A stretch of DNA of 64,000 nt, from contig CACXIP010000013.1 of NCBI GenBank assembly GCA_902767775.1, forward strand, positions 49,069-113,068, in the 5' to 3' direction. This document shows positions 43,165 through 51,316 of the stretch, one piece after another. Origin of the DNA: an uncultured Prevotellaceae bacterium (GTDB lineage Bacteria; Bacteroidota; Bacteroidia; Bacteroidales; Bacteroidaceae). Position 1 is the first letter of the stretch. The number at the start of each line of letters is the position of its first letter. The notes under the pieces were generated by a model. That model had not been told where the DNA came from. It made no database searches and saw nothing but the letters and a program-made list of their open reading frames with translations. The translations under genes were made by a program, and so were the position numbers.

Positions 43165-43199
43165 TGCAACCAAGTTGCATTGCAGATGTCCTACCTTTG
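43165..43199 (+). promoter_or_regulatory. Promoter with palindromic operator for the metal ATPase
   Basis: TGCAAC (43165-43170), CAA, GTTGCA (43174-43179) is a perfect 6-3-6 palindrome. It lies 12 bases upstream of TACCTTTG (43192-43199) and covers the place of the -33 box. This is the expected geometry for repression by a metal-responsive dimeric regulator such as a Fur/Zur-like protein. The regulator gene is not in the window. Confidence 0.6.
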
Positions 43200-43228
43200 C
43201 ACCAGAATCATAACAAAAACATCATTAT

Positions 43229-45205
43229 ATGGGACATCATCACCATAATCAAGAAGAAGCATGTTGCTCACATGAACATCACCACGAGCACGAACATCAC
43301 CACGAGCATGAAGGCAGCCTTCGCAGTCAACTGCTGCTCATCGGCGTCACCATATTGCTGCTCATCGCAGCCGTTTGGGTGGAGCACCATCTGTCGCTGA
43401 CCACCTGGCAACTGCTGCTGGTTTATCTCATTCCCTATCTGCTCATCGGCCACGACACCCTGCGCGAGGCAGCCGAGGGACTGCTTCAGGGCGATGCCTT
43501 CAACGAGCATTTCCTCATGTCAGTGGCCACCATCGGCGCCCTCTGCATCGGTTTCCTGCCTGGAGCAGAGACAGAGTTCCCCGAGGCCGTCTTCGTCATG
43601 CTCTTTTTCCAAGTAGGCGAACTCTTTGAGGGATATGCCGAAGGGAAGAGCCGCGACAGCATCGCCCACCTGATGGATATCCGACCCGACATCGCCCATG
43701 TGGAGCGCAACGGTGAGGTAAGCGCCATCGCTCCTGAGGAGGTGGCGGTGGGCGAGACCATCGTCATCCGACCCGGCGACAAGGTGCCTATCGACGGCAT
43801 CGTTCTGGAAGGCACATCGTCGCTCAACACGACAGCACTCACCGGCGAGAGCGTGCCACGGTCGGTAGCCACTGGCGACGAGGTCATCTCAGGGTGTGTC
43901 AACCTCTCCGGAGTCCTTCGTGTACGTACCACGAAGAGTTTCGGCGACAGTACGGCATCCAAAATCATCAACTTGGTGGAACACGCCAGCGAGCATAAGT
44001 CGAAGAGTGAGACTTTCATCACCCGTTTCGCCAGGGTATACACCCCCATCGTCGTCTTTGCCGCCCTTGCCATCGCCATCGTCCCGCCGCTGCTCTCAGG
44101 GCATTTCGCCACCGCCTTTGCCGACTGGCTCTACCGCGCACTGATGTTCCTCATCGTGTCGTGCCCCTGCGCGCTGGTCATCAGCGTGCCCCTCACCTTC
44201 TTCGGCGGTATCGGCGGTGCCTCACGGCGCGGCATCCTCATCAAGGGCGCCAACTACATCGACGTGCTGTCGCAGTTGGACTATATGGTCTTCGACAAGA
44301 CCGGCACACTCACCCACGGACAGTTTGCCGTGGAGGCGGTGCATCCCGACACCTGTGACGAGCATCAGCTGCTGCACCTCGCCGCCCACGTGGAGCATTT
44401 CTCCACCCATCCCATCGGCATAGCACTGCGCGACGCCTTCCCCGATGAAGCCACCGACGGCTGTCTGGTGACCGATGTCGAGGAAGTGGCGGGACAGGGA
44501 GTGCGCGCCCGTGTGGGCAGCGACATCGTCTGCGTGGGCAATACGAAGATGATGGACTCTGTTGGTGCCCATTGGCATGACTGCTCCCACACTGGCACCA
44601 TCATCCATGTCGCCATCAACGGCGTCTATGCAGGCCATATCGTCATCAACGACAAGGTGAAGACCGACAGTGCAGAAACCATCCGCCAACTCAAGGAGTT
44701 GGGCATCCGGCATATCGTGATGCTCACCGGCGACCACGAAAAGGTGGGGGCTCATGTGGCACAGCAGTTGGGCATCACCGAATACCACACCGAACTGCTC
44801 CCCACCGACAAGGTGGACCATGTGGAGCAGTTGCTTCAGAAAAAGGAGAAGGGAAAGATGCTCGCCTTTGTCGGCGATGGCATCAACGACGCACCCGTGC
44901 TCGCCCGTGCCGATGTGGGCATCGCCATGGGTGGTCTCGGCAGTGATGCTGCCATCGAAGCCGCCGACGTGGTGCTGATGGACGACCAGCCTTCGAAGAC
45001 GGCACTTGCCATCCGCATCGCCCGCCGCACCCTGTCCATCGCCCGTCAGAACGTGGCATTCGCCATCGGTGTCAAGGTGGCGGTGCTCCTCCTTGCCGCC
45101 CTTGGCATCGCCACCATGTGGATGGCGGTCTTCGCCGATGTCGGTGTCACCGTACTTGCCGTCCTCAACGCCATGAGGGCACTTGGCGGAGTGCATCATT
45201 CATAG
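43229..45205 (+). CDS. Heavy-metal P-type ATPase (Zn/Cd exporter) with His-rich N-terminus
   Basis: 658 residues. Residues 2-29 are a His-rich metal tail (GHHHHNQEEACCSHEHHHEH), replacing the usual HMA domain. Then come the P1B-ATPase parts: membrane helices, TALTGESVPR (phosphatase loop), the intramembrane metal site CPCALVI, the phosphorylated Asp356 in DKTGTLTHG, the HP motif STHPIGIAL, and GDGINDAPVLARA in the P-domain. CPC with HP and the absence of a CxxC HMA point to Zn(II)/Cd(II) rather than copper. Expression is probably metal-controlled, given the palindrome in the promoter. It stands alone and is convergent with the PepSY-like gene, with a hairpin between them. Confidence 0.93.
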   Translation: MGHHHHNQEEACCSHEHHHEHEHHHEHEGSLRSQLLLIGVTILLLIAAVWVEHHLSLTTWQLLLVYLIPYLLIGHDTLREAAEGLLQGDAFNEHFLMSVATIGALCIGFLPGAETEFPEAVFVMLFFQVGELFEGYAEGKSRDSIAHLMDIRPDIAHVERNGEVSAIAPEEVAVGETIVIRPGDKVPIDGIVLEGTSSLNTTALTGESVPRSVATGDEVISGCVNLSGVLRVRTTKSFGDSTASKIINLVEHASEHKSKSETFITRFARVYTPIVVFAALAIAIVPPLLSGHFATAFADWLYRALMFLIVSCPCALVISVPLTFFGGIGGASRRGILIKGANYIDVLSQLDYMVFDKTGTLTHGQFAVEAVHPDTCDEHQLLHLAAHVEHFSTHPIGIALRDAFPDEATDGCLVTDVEEVAGQGVRARVGSDIVCVGNTKMMDSVGAHWHDCSHTGTIIHVAINGVYAGHIVINDKVKTDSAETIRQLKELGIRHIVMLTGDHEKVGAHVAQQLGITEYHTELLPTDKVDHVEQLLQKKEKGKMLAFVGDGINDAPVLARADVGIAMGGLGSDAAIEAADVVLMDDQPSKTALAIRIARRTLSIARQNVAFAIGVKVAVLLLAALGIATMWMAVFADVGVTVLAVLNAMRALGGVHHS

Positions 45206-45222
45206 TTTACAGTGCATTGAAA

Positions 45223-45249
45223 AAGGGCAGGATTGTTTTTCCTGCCCTT
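45223..45249. terminator. Bidirectional terminator between convergent genes
   Basis: AAGGGCAGG (45223-45231) pairs exactly with CCTGCCCTT (45241-45249) around a T-rich loop. On the minus strand it is followed by TTTTCAA, so it best serves the PepSY-like gene, but it can stop both. Confidence 0.75.
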
Positions 45250-45280
45250 CATCTGAAAGTGAGTTAAGTAAAAAGATGTG

Positions 45281-45721
45281 TCAGTCGTCGATGTTCATCA
45301 ACTGTCCCTGCTTGTTGAACTTCAGTTCGAGATCGTTGGACAGTTCCACATCATATCCGTGGCGCTCCTTGTCTATCTTCACCACCTTGGCACCAGCGAA
45401 ATGTGTCTTCACATAATTGGCGATGTTTGCAGGAACGAGGCTGGCGGGAACGGCGCTGTAGTTGCAATCCACCTTATCCCAATTTCCGTTTTTGTCGAAT
45501 TCCACCTCGGTGCCATTGCTCAGGCGAACTTCATATTTCTTTCTGCCGTCGAAATCAATCTTGGCGTAAGAGACGGTCTGGCCGGGGAAAGTCTTCTGGA
45601 TGAAGGTCTTGGCGGCGGCGGGCAGTTGCTCGGCAGGGATAATCCTGTCACCGGCAAAAGATGAAACACTGTGCATCAACATGCAAACGAGGGCTGCGAA
45701 GAATAAAACTGACTTTTTCAT
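45281..45721 (-). CDS. PepSY-like periplasmic protein (DUF2874/BLIP-like)
   Basis: 146 residues from the ATG at 45721, with a signal peptide cut near residue 23 (SSFAGD). Two similar halves are visible: GRKKYEVRLSNGTEVEFDKNG followed by WDKVDC (listed here in parts) and ERHGYDVELSNDLELKFNKQG, each a strand-turn-strand unit with a D/N-x-G turn. This is the PepSY-like DUF2874 fold related to beta-lactamase inhibitory protein. Function is unknown in Bacteroidales, where these are small abundant periplasmic proteins, perhaps protease inhibitors. A full promoter precedes it. Confidence 0.85.
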   Translation of the reverse strand: MKKSVLFFAALVCMLMHSVSSFAGDRIIPAEQLPAAAKTFIQKTFPGQTVSYAKIDFDGRKKYEVRLSNGTEVEFDKNGNWDKVDCNYSAVPASLVPANIANYVKTHFAGAKVVKIDKERHGYDVELSNDLELKFNKQGQLMNIDD

Positions 45722-45808
45722 AATTGTATTTTTTTTAGTTATTATTTTTTTTAATTGGTTGTTCTCTTTTTTGTCTTCAGGAGATGTGTTTTGTTCCTTT
45801 CGACATTG

Positions 45809-45841
45809 CAAAGATAATCACCATTTTGCCCCCATTCCAAA
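45809..45841 (-). promoter_or_regulatory. Promoter for the PepSY-like gene
   Basis: On the minus strand TTTG (45838-45841), 21 bases, TATCTTTG (45809-45816). Both boxes are exact. The leader between it and the start is AT-rich. Confidence 0.75.
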
Positions 45842-46002
45842 TTTTTTTGTGTTTTTCGCCTCACTTCGTTGCGACACACATCCCCATTTGCGACAAACCT
45901 TCATCACCCCCTCTAAATCTGTCGCGTTGTTGGGCGTTTAGGAGATTTTTTTAGGAGTTTAGGAGTCTAGGAGATTAGGAGTTTAGACAATAGCCCTACA
46001 AG

Positions 46003-46275
46003 AATGCCGGTGCAACGTGGTAGAGACGTCCATATATGGCGTCTCCCAGCCAAGAATGGCGTGTCCCGCATGGAGCTCCCCTCCCCACGCGTGGGGAGGG
46101 GTTGGGGTGGGGAATTATTTTTCTGAAAAACAAGAAGTTACACACCCCACCCCTGCCCCTCCCCTTCATGGGAGGGGAGTTGCTGGCGCACTCATCCGTG
46201 GTTTTAGTATTTTTCGTGCCCTTTCGTTTATTTCGTGGTTGAGTCATCCGTGCCCATCCGTGGTATCCGTGGTTG
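46003..46275 (+). repeat. Dispersed palindromic element, copy 2 (core A only)
   Basis: Core A is at 46023-46045. It is followed by a perfect 24-base palindrome CCCCTCCCCACG/CGTGGGGAGGGG (46078-46101) and then by GGGGTTGGGGTGGGG and CACCCCACCCCTGCCCC tracts that can pair with each other. Core B is missing. It ends with CCCATCCGTGGTATCCGTGG. Confidence 0.8.
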
Positions 46276-46317
46276 GAATCTTTTAGGAGTCTAGGAGTGT
46301 AGGAGTTTAGACAATAC

Positions 46318-46612
46318 CCCTACAATAATGCCAGTGCAACGTAGTAGAGACGACCATATATGGCGTCTCCCAGCCAAGAATGGCGTGTCCCGCATGGCAA
46401 TTTATGCTAAATTACATGGCAATTATATGTTTTATATTCACACAAATGACCATAAATTGCCCACAAATTGTTCACAAATTTTTTCCTCCTTTTTGTGAGT
46501 GCCTTGGCACTTTTTCTCGCTTCTCAAAACGCCAAGGATGTGTTTTTCTATTTTTTTATTCTTTTTCTGAAGCGAAGCGGTTTTTTATTTTCTCTTCTAT
46601 CAACCACGAAAC
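46318..46612 (+). repeat. Dispersed palindromic element, copy 3 (cores A and B)
   Basis: Core A at 46347-46369 (with a bulged A instead of T) and core B at 46498-46511. The intervening AATTATATGTTTTATATTCA tract and the closing AAGCGAAGCGGTTTTTTATT tail are as in copy 1. No gene lies in the 1184-base spacer from 45722 to 46905. Confidence 0.85.
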
Positions 46613-46796
46613 TCCCAAATGAAGATTGAATACAGTGATGTCGGATTGCAAATCCTGATATTTAAGACATCGGGATTGCAAATCCCGATGAACAGCTGGT
46701 GCAGCACAGCGATAATCTCCTAAACAGCCAAACATAACAGGCATATGTCTAAACTCCTAACCTCCTAAACTCCTAAACTCCTAATTTGCATATAAC

Positions 46797-46888
46797 TATG
46801 AACTATGAATTATGAACTATGAACTATGAATTATGAACTATGAACTATGAATTATGAACTATGAACTATGAATTATGAACTATGAACT
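46797..46888. repeat. Heptamer array with 21-base higher order
   Basis: Units AACTATG and AATTATG alternate in the order two AACTATG, one AATTATG, giving a 21-base super-repeat through about thirteen heptamers. It ends just before the CPBP gene stop. Shorter pieces occur at 42330, 59248 and 62336. Confidence 0.9.
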
Positions 46889-46905
46889 ATTCTTGCCCTC
46901 AAAAA

Positions 46906-47733
46906 CTAACTTTCACGCTTCATGCGCATATGGAGCTGCAGGACAGCGGGGATGAAGATAAAGAAAGAGAAGAGCACCGCCAAAGCCACCTTGGTGGTGT
47001 TGCCACCAAAGAGTTGGAGAAGAGTGGAGTCATGATACTGCGGGAAGATGTTGTATATCGCATACGCCACCGTGTTGTTCACCCAATGGAGCATGATGCC
47101 GGGGATGATGCTGCCCGTGCGGTAGTACATCCATCCCAAGAGCAGTCCGAGGAAGAAGGCGTGAGGCATCTGGATGGGGTTGAAATGAACAACAGCGAAA
47201 ATCAGCGCAGAGAAAGTGATGGCCACCCAGTGGCTGCGCATCGTGCCCAACAGCGCCCTCAGGATGGCACCGCGAAACACCAGTTCCTCTACCAAAGGGG
47301 CGAAGATGCAGATGGCGAGATACCCCCAGCGACTGCCCAGCAGCCCCGTCAGCGAGTCACCCGACCAATCGGGCAGCGGCACCAGTTCGACAAAAGCTTC
47401 CGATGGGATGACGGTACCCAGGGCTGCTATTGTCACCCAGAAGAGGACCGCCACGGGCCATGTCTGCAGGTAGGTGCGCGACACCGTTGCCCACCTCTTC
47501 CACAGGAAGATGAGCATCACCACCAAACTGAACACCGACTGGATGACAATCAGTTGCGGTATCGAGGTAGACACATTGCCTGCCGCCACCGCCGCCAGCG
47601 CCTGACTGAAAGGTTTCCCTTCCACCATGCCCCAGGCGATGCACACCAGATAGGTGATGAGCAACTGCACCATCACGAATACAAACACATAGAGCAGCGC
47701 ATCGATAACGCCGTTGCTTGTCTTATTCTTCAT
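46906..47733 (-). CDS. CPBP-family intramembrane metalloprotease (CAAX-like)
   Basis: 275 residues with about eight membrane helices. The catalytic elements of the ABI/CPBP family are seen: EELVFRGAILRALLG (Glu-Glu and FRG), IFAVVHFNPIQMPHAF (His) and IIPGIMLHWVNN (His and Asn). Eukaryotic relatives cut prenylated proteins; the bacterial ones have mixed roles such as bacteriocin immunity or maturation, so the role is open. Its first 11 bases overlap the 3' end of ribF, so it is the last gene of a minus-strand operon. Confidence 0.9.
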   Translation of the reverse strand: MKNKTSNGVIDALLYVFVFVMVQLLITYLVCIAWGMVEGKPFSQALAAVAAGNVSTSIPQLIVIQSVFSLVVMLIFLWKRWATVSRTYLQTWPVAVLFWVTIAALGTVIPSEAFVELVPLPDWSGDSLTGLLGSRWGYLAICIFAPLVEELVFRGAILRALLGTMRSHWVAITFSALIFAVVHFNPIQMPHAFFLGLLLGWMYYRTGSIIPGIMLHWVNNTVAYAIYNIFPQYHDSTLLQLFGGNTTKVALAVLFSFFIFIPAVLQLHMRMKRES

Positions 47734-48679
47734 CTTCTCTTGTTTTTTCTATATCAAACAATTGTTCTGCCCGCTCCACATCCTGGCGCATCTGTTCTGC
47801 CAAGGCATCCGACGAGGTGAACTTCTGCTCGCCACGCAACCGCTCGCCGACAGCCACCACGACATGGTGCCCGTAGAGATTGCCCTCAAAGTTGATGATA
47901 TGCACCTCCACCGAAGTCTCATCCCCGCCAAACGTGGGACGGCTGCCGATATTCATCACGGCATGCCGCATCTCCATGCTCCCCTCCGTCCTCACCTTGA
48001 CGGCATAGACACCGGCAGCAGGAAGGAGCTTTCCCTCACAGCCCATGTCAAGGTTGGCGGTGGGGAAACCCAGGCGCCTGCCCAACTGATAGCCCTCCAC
48101 CACCTTTCCGACAAGGAGATAGGGACGGCCCAGACAGCGGGCTGCCTCCGTCATCTCACCCTTGGCAAGCAACCGTCGGATGCGGCTGCTGCTCACCGCC
48201 TGTCCGTCGATGGCGAATGGCGTACTGGCGATGACCTCTATGCCCATTTGCTTTCCATGGCGCACATAGTCGTCGAATCCCTCCGAGCGGTTGTGCCCGA
48301 AGCGGTTGTCATAGCCTATCACCAATTTCCTCACGTGGAGACGGTCGTGCAGCACCTGTTGCATGAACTCCCTGGCGGAGAGCGCCGCCAGTTGGGGCGT
48401 GAAATGAAACAGTGCGCAGGTATCGATGCCCGTTCCCGCCAGGTTCACCAACTTCTCGTCCTCTGTGGTGAGCATCTGCGGGATGAACTCTGGCGATGTC
48501 ACCTGGCGCGGATGGTTGTCGAACGTCACCACCATGGCATCCAGTCCGTCCTTCCTCGCCTCCTCCACCACCTGTGCGATGAGGTGCTGGTGGCCGAGGT
48601 GTACACCATCAAAAAAGCCGATGGTGGCCACTGAGGGACTGAGGTCGGCAGGGATTTGGTCTGCGTGGATTGTTAGCAT
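47723..48679 (-). CDS. ribF: Bifunctional riboflavin kinase / FAD synthetase
   Basis: 318 residues. It makes FMN from riboflavin and then FAD. The N-terminal nucleotidyltransferase domain (about 1-175) begins with VATIGFFDGVHLGHQHLI, the HxGH-like motif, and has VIGYDNRFGHNRSEGFD. The C-terminal flavokinase domain (about 180-310) has VVEGYQLGRRLGFPTANLD and MNIGSRPTFGGDE. Length and order match the family. A 108-base spacer of CCGG-rich repeats separates it from dusB, so transcription may or may not run through. The CPBP gene overlaps its end. Confidence 0.95.
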   Translation of the reverse strand: MLTIHADQIPADLSPSVATIGFFDGVHLGHQHLIAQVVEEARKDGLDAMVVTFDNHPRQVTSPEFIPQMLTTEDEKLVNLAGTGIDTCALFHFTPQLAALSAREFMQQVLHDRLHVRKLVIGYDNRFGHNRSEGFDDYVRHGKQMGIEVIASTPFAIDGQAVSSSRIRRLLAKGEMTEAARCLGRPYLLVGKVVEGYQLGRRLGFPTANLDMGCEGKLLPAAGVYAVKVRTEGSMEMRHAVMNIGSRPTFGGDETSVEVHIINFEGNLYGHHVVVAVGERLRGEQKFTSSDALAEQMRQDVERAEQLFDIEKTREDEE

Positions 48680-48690
48680 CTTTTATTTTT

Positions 48691-48784
48691 GAGGTTTGAG
48701 ATTTGAGATTTGAGGGTTCCGGAGATTCCGGGTTTTCCGGGGGTTCCGGATTTTCCGGGTTTTCCGGAGTTTCCGGGGTTCCGG
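48691..48784. repeat. TTCCGGG/TTTGAGA simple repeat tract
   Basis: GAGATTT heptamers pass into units like GGTTTTCCGGG and AGTTTCCGG up to the dusB stop. This is the only CCGG-based tract in the window. Confidence 0.85.
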
Positions 48785-48787
48785 GCG

Positions 48788-49771
48788 TTACACTGGCGGA
48801 TTCTCACGCAAATTTTCGAGGATAGCCATCAGGTCGTCATAGCGCTCGGCACGGAGGATGGCGATGCGTGTCTGCCTGAAATTGGGAATGCCCTTGAAAA
48901 TCGGACTGGCAGCCAGATGGCGGCGGGTGTGCAGGATGCCGCGATACTCATCGATGCGCTCGATGTTGATGCGCAACTGCTCCTCGAGCACGCTCAGTTT
49001 CCAACCGAAGTCCATCGATGTGTCGGGCTCCTCCCCGTCGAGCAGGCGGCGTATCTCACGGAATATCCAAGGCCGCCCGAAAGTGGCACGCCCCACCATC
49101 ACGGCATCCACCCCTGTCTCTTCGAAAGCCCTCTTCGCCTCCTCGGGCGAGGTGATGTCGCCATTGCCGATGATGGGGATATGGATGCGCGGGTTGTGCT
49201 TCACCTCTGCGATGGGTGCCCAGTTGGCCTGTCCGGTATACATCTGCGAGCGTGTGCGCCCATGGATGGTGAGCGCGCTGATGCCGCAGTCCTGCAACTG
49301 TTCCGCCAGGTCGCCGATGATGATGTTGTTGCAGTCCCATCCCAGGCGGGTCTTCACGGTGACGGGCACCTTCACCGCCTTCACCACCTCTCGGGTGATG
49401 TCGAGCAGCAGGGGAATGTTGCGCAGCATCCCTGCGCCGGCCCCCTTTCCCGCCACCTTTTTCACAGGACAGCCAAAGTTGAGGTCTATCAGGTCGGGCT
49501 TCACCTCCTCCACGATACGCGCCGCCTCGACCATCGCCTCCACGTCGCGCCCGTAAATCTGTATTCCCACCGGCCGCTCCTCGTCACGGATGGTCAGTTT
49601 GTCCACCGTACTCTTGATGGAGCGCACCAGTGCCTCGGCACTGACAAACTCGGTGTAGACCATTGACGCGCCGAAGCGCTTGCACAGCAGTCGGAAACCG
49701 ATATCGGTGACATCCTCCATCGGGGCGAGGAAGATGGGCTGCTTGCCGAATGTGATGGGTCCTATCTGCAT
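48788..49771 (-). CDS. dusB: tRNA-dihydrouridine synthase (DusB-like)
   Basis: 327 residues from MQIGPITFGKQP at 49771; thirteen codons upstream are open but overlap the spacer after dprA. It reduces uridines in the tRNA D-loop with FMN and NADPH. Family motifs are FLAPMEDVTDIGFRLLCKR, DLNFGCPVKKVAGKGAGAG (catalytic Cys in the NFGCPV loop), LTIHGRTRSQMYTG and IPIIGNGDI. The start lies seven bases after the dprA stop. It lies in an operon of housekeeping genes on the minus strand; ribF, downstream, supplies the flavin cofactor. Confidence 0.94.
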   Translation of the reverse strand: MQIGPITFGKQPIFLAPMEDVTDIGFRLLCKRFGASMVYTEFVSAEALVRSIKSTVDKLTIRDEERPVGIQIYGRDVEAMVEAARIVEEVKPDLIDLNFGCPVKKVAGKGAGAGMLRNIPLLLDITREVVKAVKVPVTVKTRLGWDCNNIIIGDLAEQLQDCGISALTIHGRTRSQMYTGQANWAPIAEVKHNPRIHIPIIGNGDITSPEEAKRAFEETGVDAVMVGRATFGRPWIFREIRRLLDGEEPDTSMDFGWKLSVLEEQLRINIERIDEYRGILHTRRHLAASPIFKGIPNFRQTRIAILRAERYDDLMAILENLRENPPV

Positions 49772-49778
49772 ATCCGGG

Positions 49779-50906
49779 TTATTTGAGCAAGTGATACATA
49801 CCGCCGGCATGGGTGCGCACGATACCTTTCATCTCCAGTTCGAAAAGTACGCCGGTGAGACGGTTGACGGGGATGTCCGCCTGCACTGCCAGCATGTTGA
49901 GATGCAGGTCGTTGTTGCCTTGCAGCACCGCCACCACCTTTTGCTCCTCGTCGCTGAGGTCGGCGAACAACTGTCGCTCGATGCCCTCCTCACGCGCCTT
50001 CGAGAGGACTGCGTCGCCCTCCCACCCCATCGTCCTGACGAAAGAGGCAGCATCGGTGAGCAGCGCCGCGCCATTGTCGCGGATGAGGTTGTTGCATCCC
50101 TCCGAGTAGGGGTCGCCCACCCGTCCGGGGAAGGCGAACACGTCGCGGCCATACTCACGGGATATCTCCGCCGTGATGAGTCCTCCTCCATGGGCGGCAC
50201 TCTCCACGAGGATGCAGGCATCGGACATACCTGCCACGATGCGGTTGCGGCGCACGAAATTGATTTTGTCGGCTTTGGTGCGCGTCATGAACTCCGTCAG
50301 CAGTCCGCCCTGCGACAGCATGTCTACGGCAGTGGAACGGTGGCTGTTGGGATAGATGGTGTCGAGCCCATGGGCGAGCACCGCCACGGTCTCCAAGCCT
50401 GTCTCCAGCGCCTTGCGGTGGGCACAGATATCGACACCGTATGCCAGTCCGCTCACCACCAGCACATGAGGACACAGTTCTGTCAGTTCGGTGATGAACC
50501 GCTGGATGAGGTCCTGACCGTAGGTGGTGCATTTCCTCGTCCCCACGATATTGATGACGCGGCTCTGGTTGAGGTCGGCATTGCCCTTGTAGTAAACCAC
50601 CAGCGGGGCATCCTCACACTCTGCCAGGCGGTGCGGGTAGTCGGGGTCCGACGGGGTGAGCGGGCGTATGCCATGCTCCTGGTCGAAAGCCAGTTCCTCC
50701 TCCGCCCTCGCATACATGGTGTCGGTGTCGCGCAGCATCTCTACAAGGCGAGGCGAGGCATCGGGGATGATGTCCCTGATGTTGTTGCGGTGCTCCATCA
50801 CGGCGGCGGCACTTCCCGCTGCCTGGTAAAGGGAATGGATGGCGGCGAGGTTGTAGTAGCTCAGCCTCGCGAGCGCCATTGCGGCAAGCGTCTCTTTCTC
50901 GTTCAT
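49779..50906 (-). CDS. dprA: DNA-processing protein DprA
   Basis: 375 residues from MNEKETLAAMAL at 50906; the frame is open for 122 codons upstream, but those overlap the thioesterase gene in another frame and are shadow sequence. DprA binds single-stranded DNA entering during transformation and loads RecA. The Rossmann domain shows INIVGTRKCTTYG, VSGLAYGVDICAHR, LAHGLDTIYPNSHR and FVRRNRIVAGMSD, and a C-terminal winged-helix (about 310-375) is present. It overlaps the thioesterase start by four bases and precedes dusB. Presence of dprA does not by itself prove competence. Confidence 0.95.
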   Translation of the reverse strand: MNEKETLAAMALARLSYYNLAAIHSLYQAAGSAAAVMEHRNNIRDIIPDASPRLVEMLRDTDTMYARAEEELAFDQEHGIRPLTPSDPDYPHRLAECEDAPLVVYYKGNADLNQSRVINIVGTRKCTTYGQDLIQRFITELTELCPHVLVVSGLAYGVDICAHRKALETGLETVAVLAHGLDTIYPNSHRSTAVDMLSQGGLLTEFMTRTKADKINFVRRNRIVAGMSDACILVESAAHGGGLITAEISREYGRDVFAFPGRVGDPYSEGCNNLIRDNGAALLTDAASFVRTMGWEGDAVLSKAREEGIERQLFADLSDEEQKVVAVLQGNNDLHLNMLAVQADIPVNRLTGVLFELEMKGIVRTHAGGMYHLLK

Positions 50907-51316
50907 GGCTTCGGGGCTTCTAAGAACTGTGCAAACACCTCGTCGTATGGACTGCGCATCGCCAACTTGCCGTCGACGAGGCACACCAGTTCCACTTTCG
51001 CGCGGAAGGCCAACTGCTCGTCGGCAGCGCGGAAGATGTCCTGGTCGAAGATATAGCGCACGCCCTCCTTGCGCAGGTTGAGGCGTGAGACAAACGCATC
51101 GTCGCAGCGCAGGGGCACCTTGAACTGCATGTTCATCCTCGCCACGACGGCATCTGCCCCCTTGGCATGCATGTCGGCGAAACTCACGCCGAGGCTGCGG
51201 AGGAAGAGGTGCCGCGTATGCTCGATATAATGGAGGTAGTTGGCATTGTTGACAATGCCCTCGATGTCGCACTCATAATCACGCACTTCCATGCGTGTCT
51301 CAAAGATATATTTCAT
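50903..51316 (-). CDS. Acyl-CoA thioesterase (YbgC/4-hydroxybenzoyl-CoA type)
   Basis: 137 residues with a hot-dog fold. The active-site stretch MEVRDYECDIEGIVNNANY contains the acidic residue in place of the usual Y-x-D-x-x-G, followed by YLHYIEHTRHLFLRSLG. It hydrolyses acyl-CoA thioesters; relatives in other bacteria act with the Tol-Pal region or in hydroxybenzoate metabolism. Here it is between DUF2851 and dprA, overlapping both by four bases, so the three are translationally coupled. The physiological substrate cannot be told. Confidence 0.88.
   Translation of the reverse strand: MKYIFETRMEVRDYECDIEGIVNNANYLHYIEHTRHLFLRSLGVSFADMHAKGADAVVARMNMQFKVPLRCDDAFVSRLNLRKEGVRYIFDQDIFRAADEQLAFRAKVELVCLVDGKLAMRSPYDEVFAQFLEAPKP

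Noticed and set aside
46017-46286. Small frames starting MVETSIYGVSQP at 46017, 59179 (minus) and 63671
   Set aside because: They start inside core A of the dispersed element and diverge after it. Their similarity comes from the DNA repeat, not from a protein family.
49680-51056. A 458-codon open frame on the plus strand across dprA and dusB
   Set aside because: It is antisense to two well-supported genes whose motifs are complete. Such long frames, also at 2931-3686, 3918-4766, 14371-15357, 22585-23403, 26943-28049, 44222-45199, 46882-47820 and 59528-60826, follow from GC-biased third positions.
49779-51272. A 497-residue version of DprA starting at 51272
   Set aside because: The first 122 residues are shadow sequence of the thioesterase gene. 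MNEKETLAAM at 50906 gives normal length and a four-base overlap.
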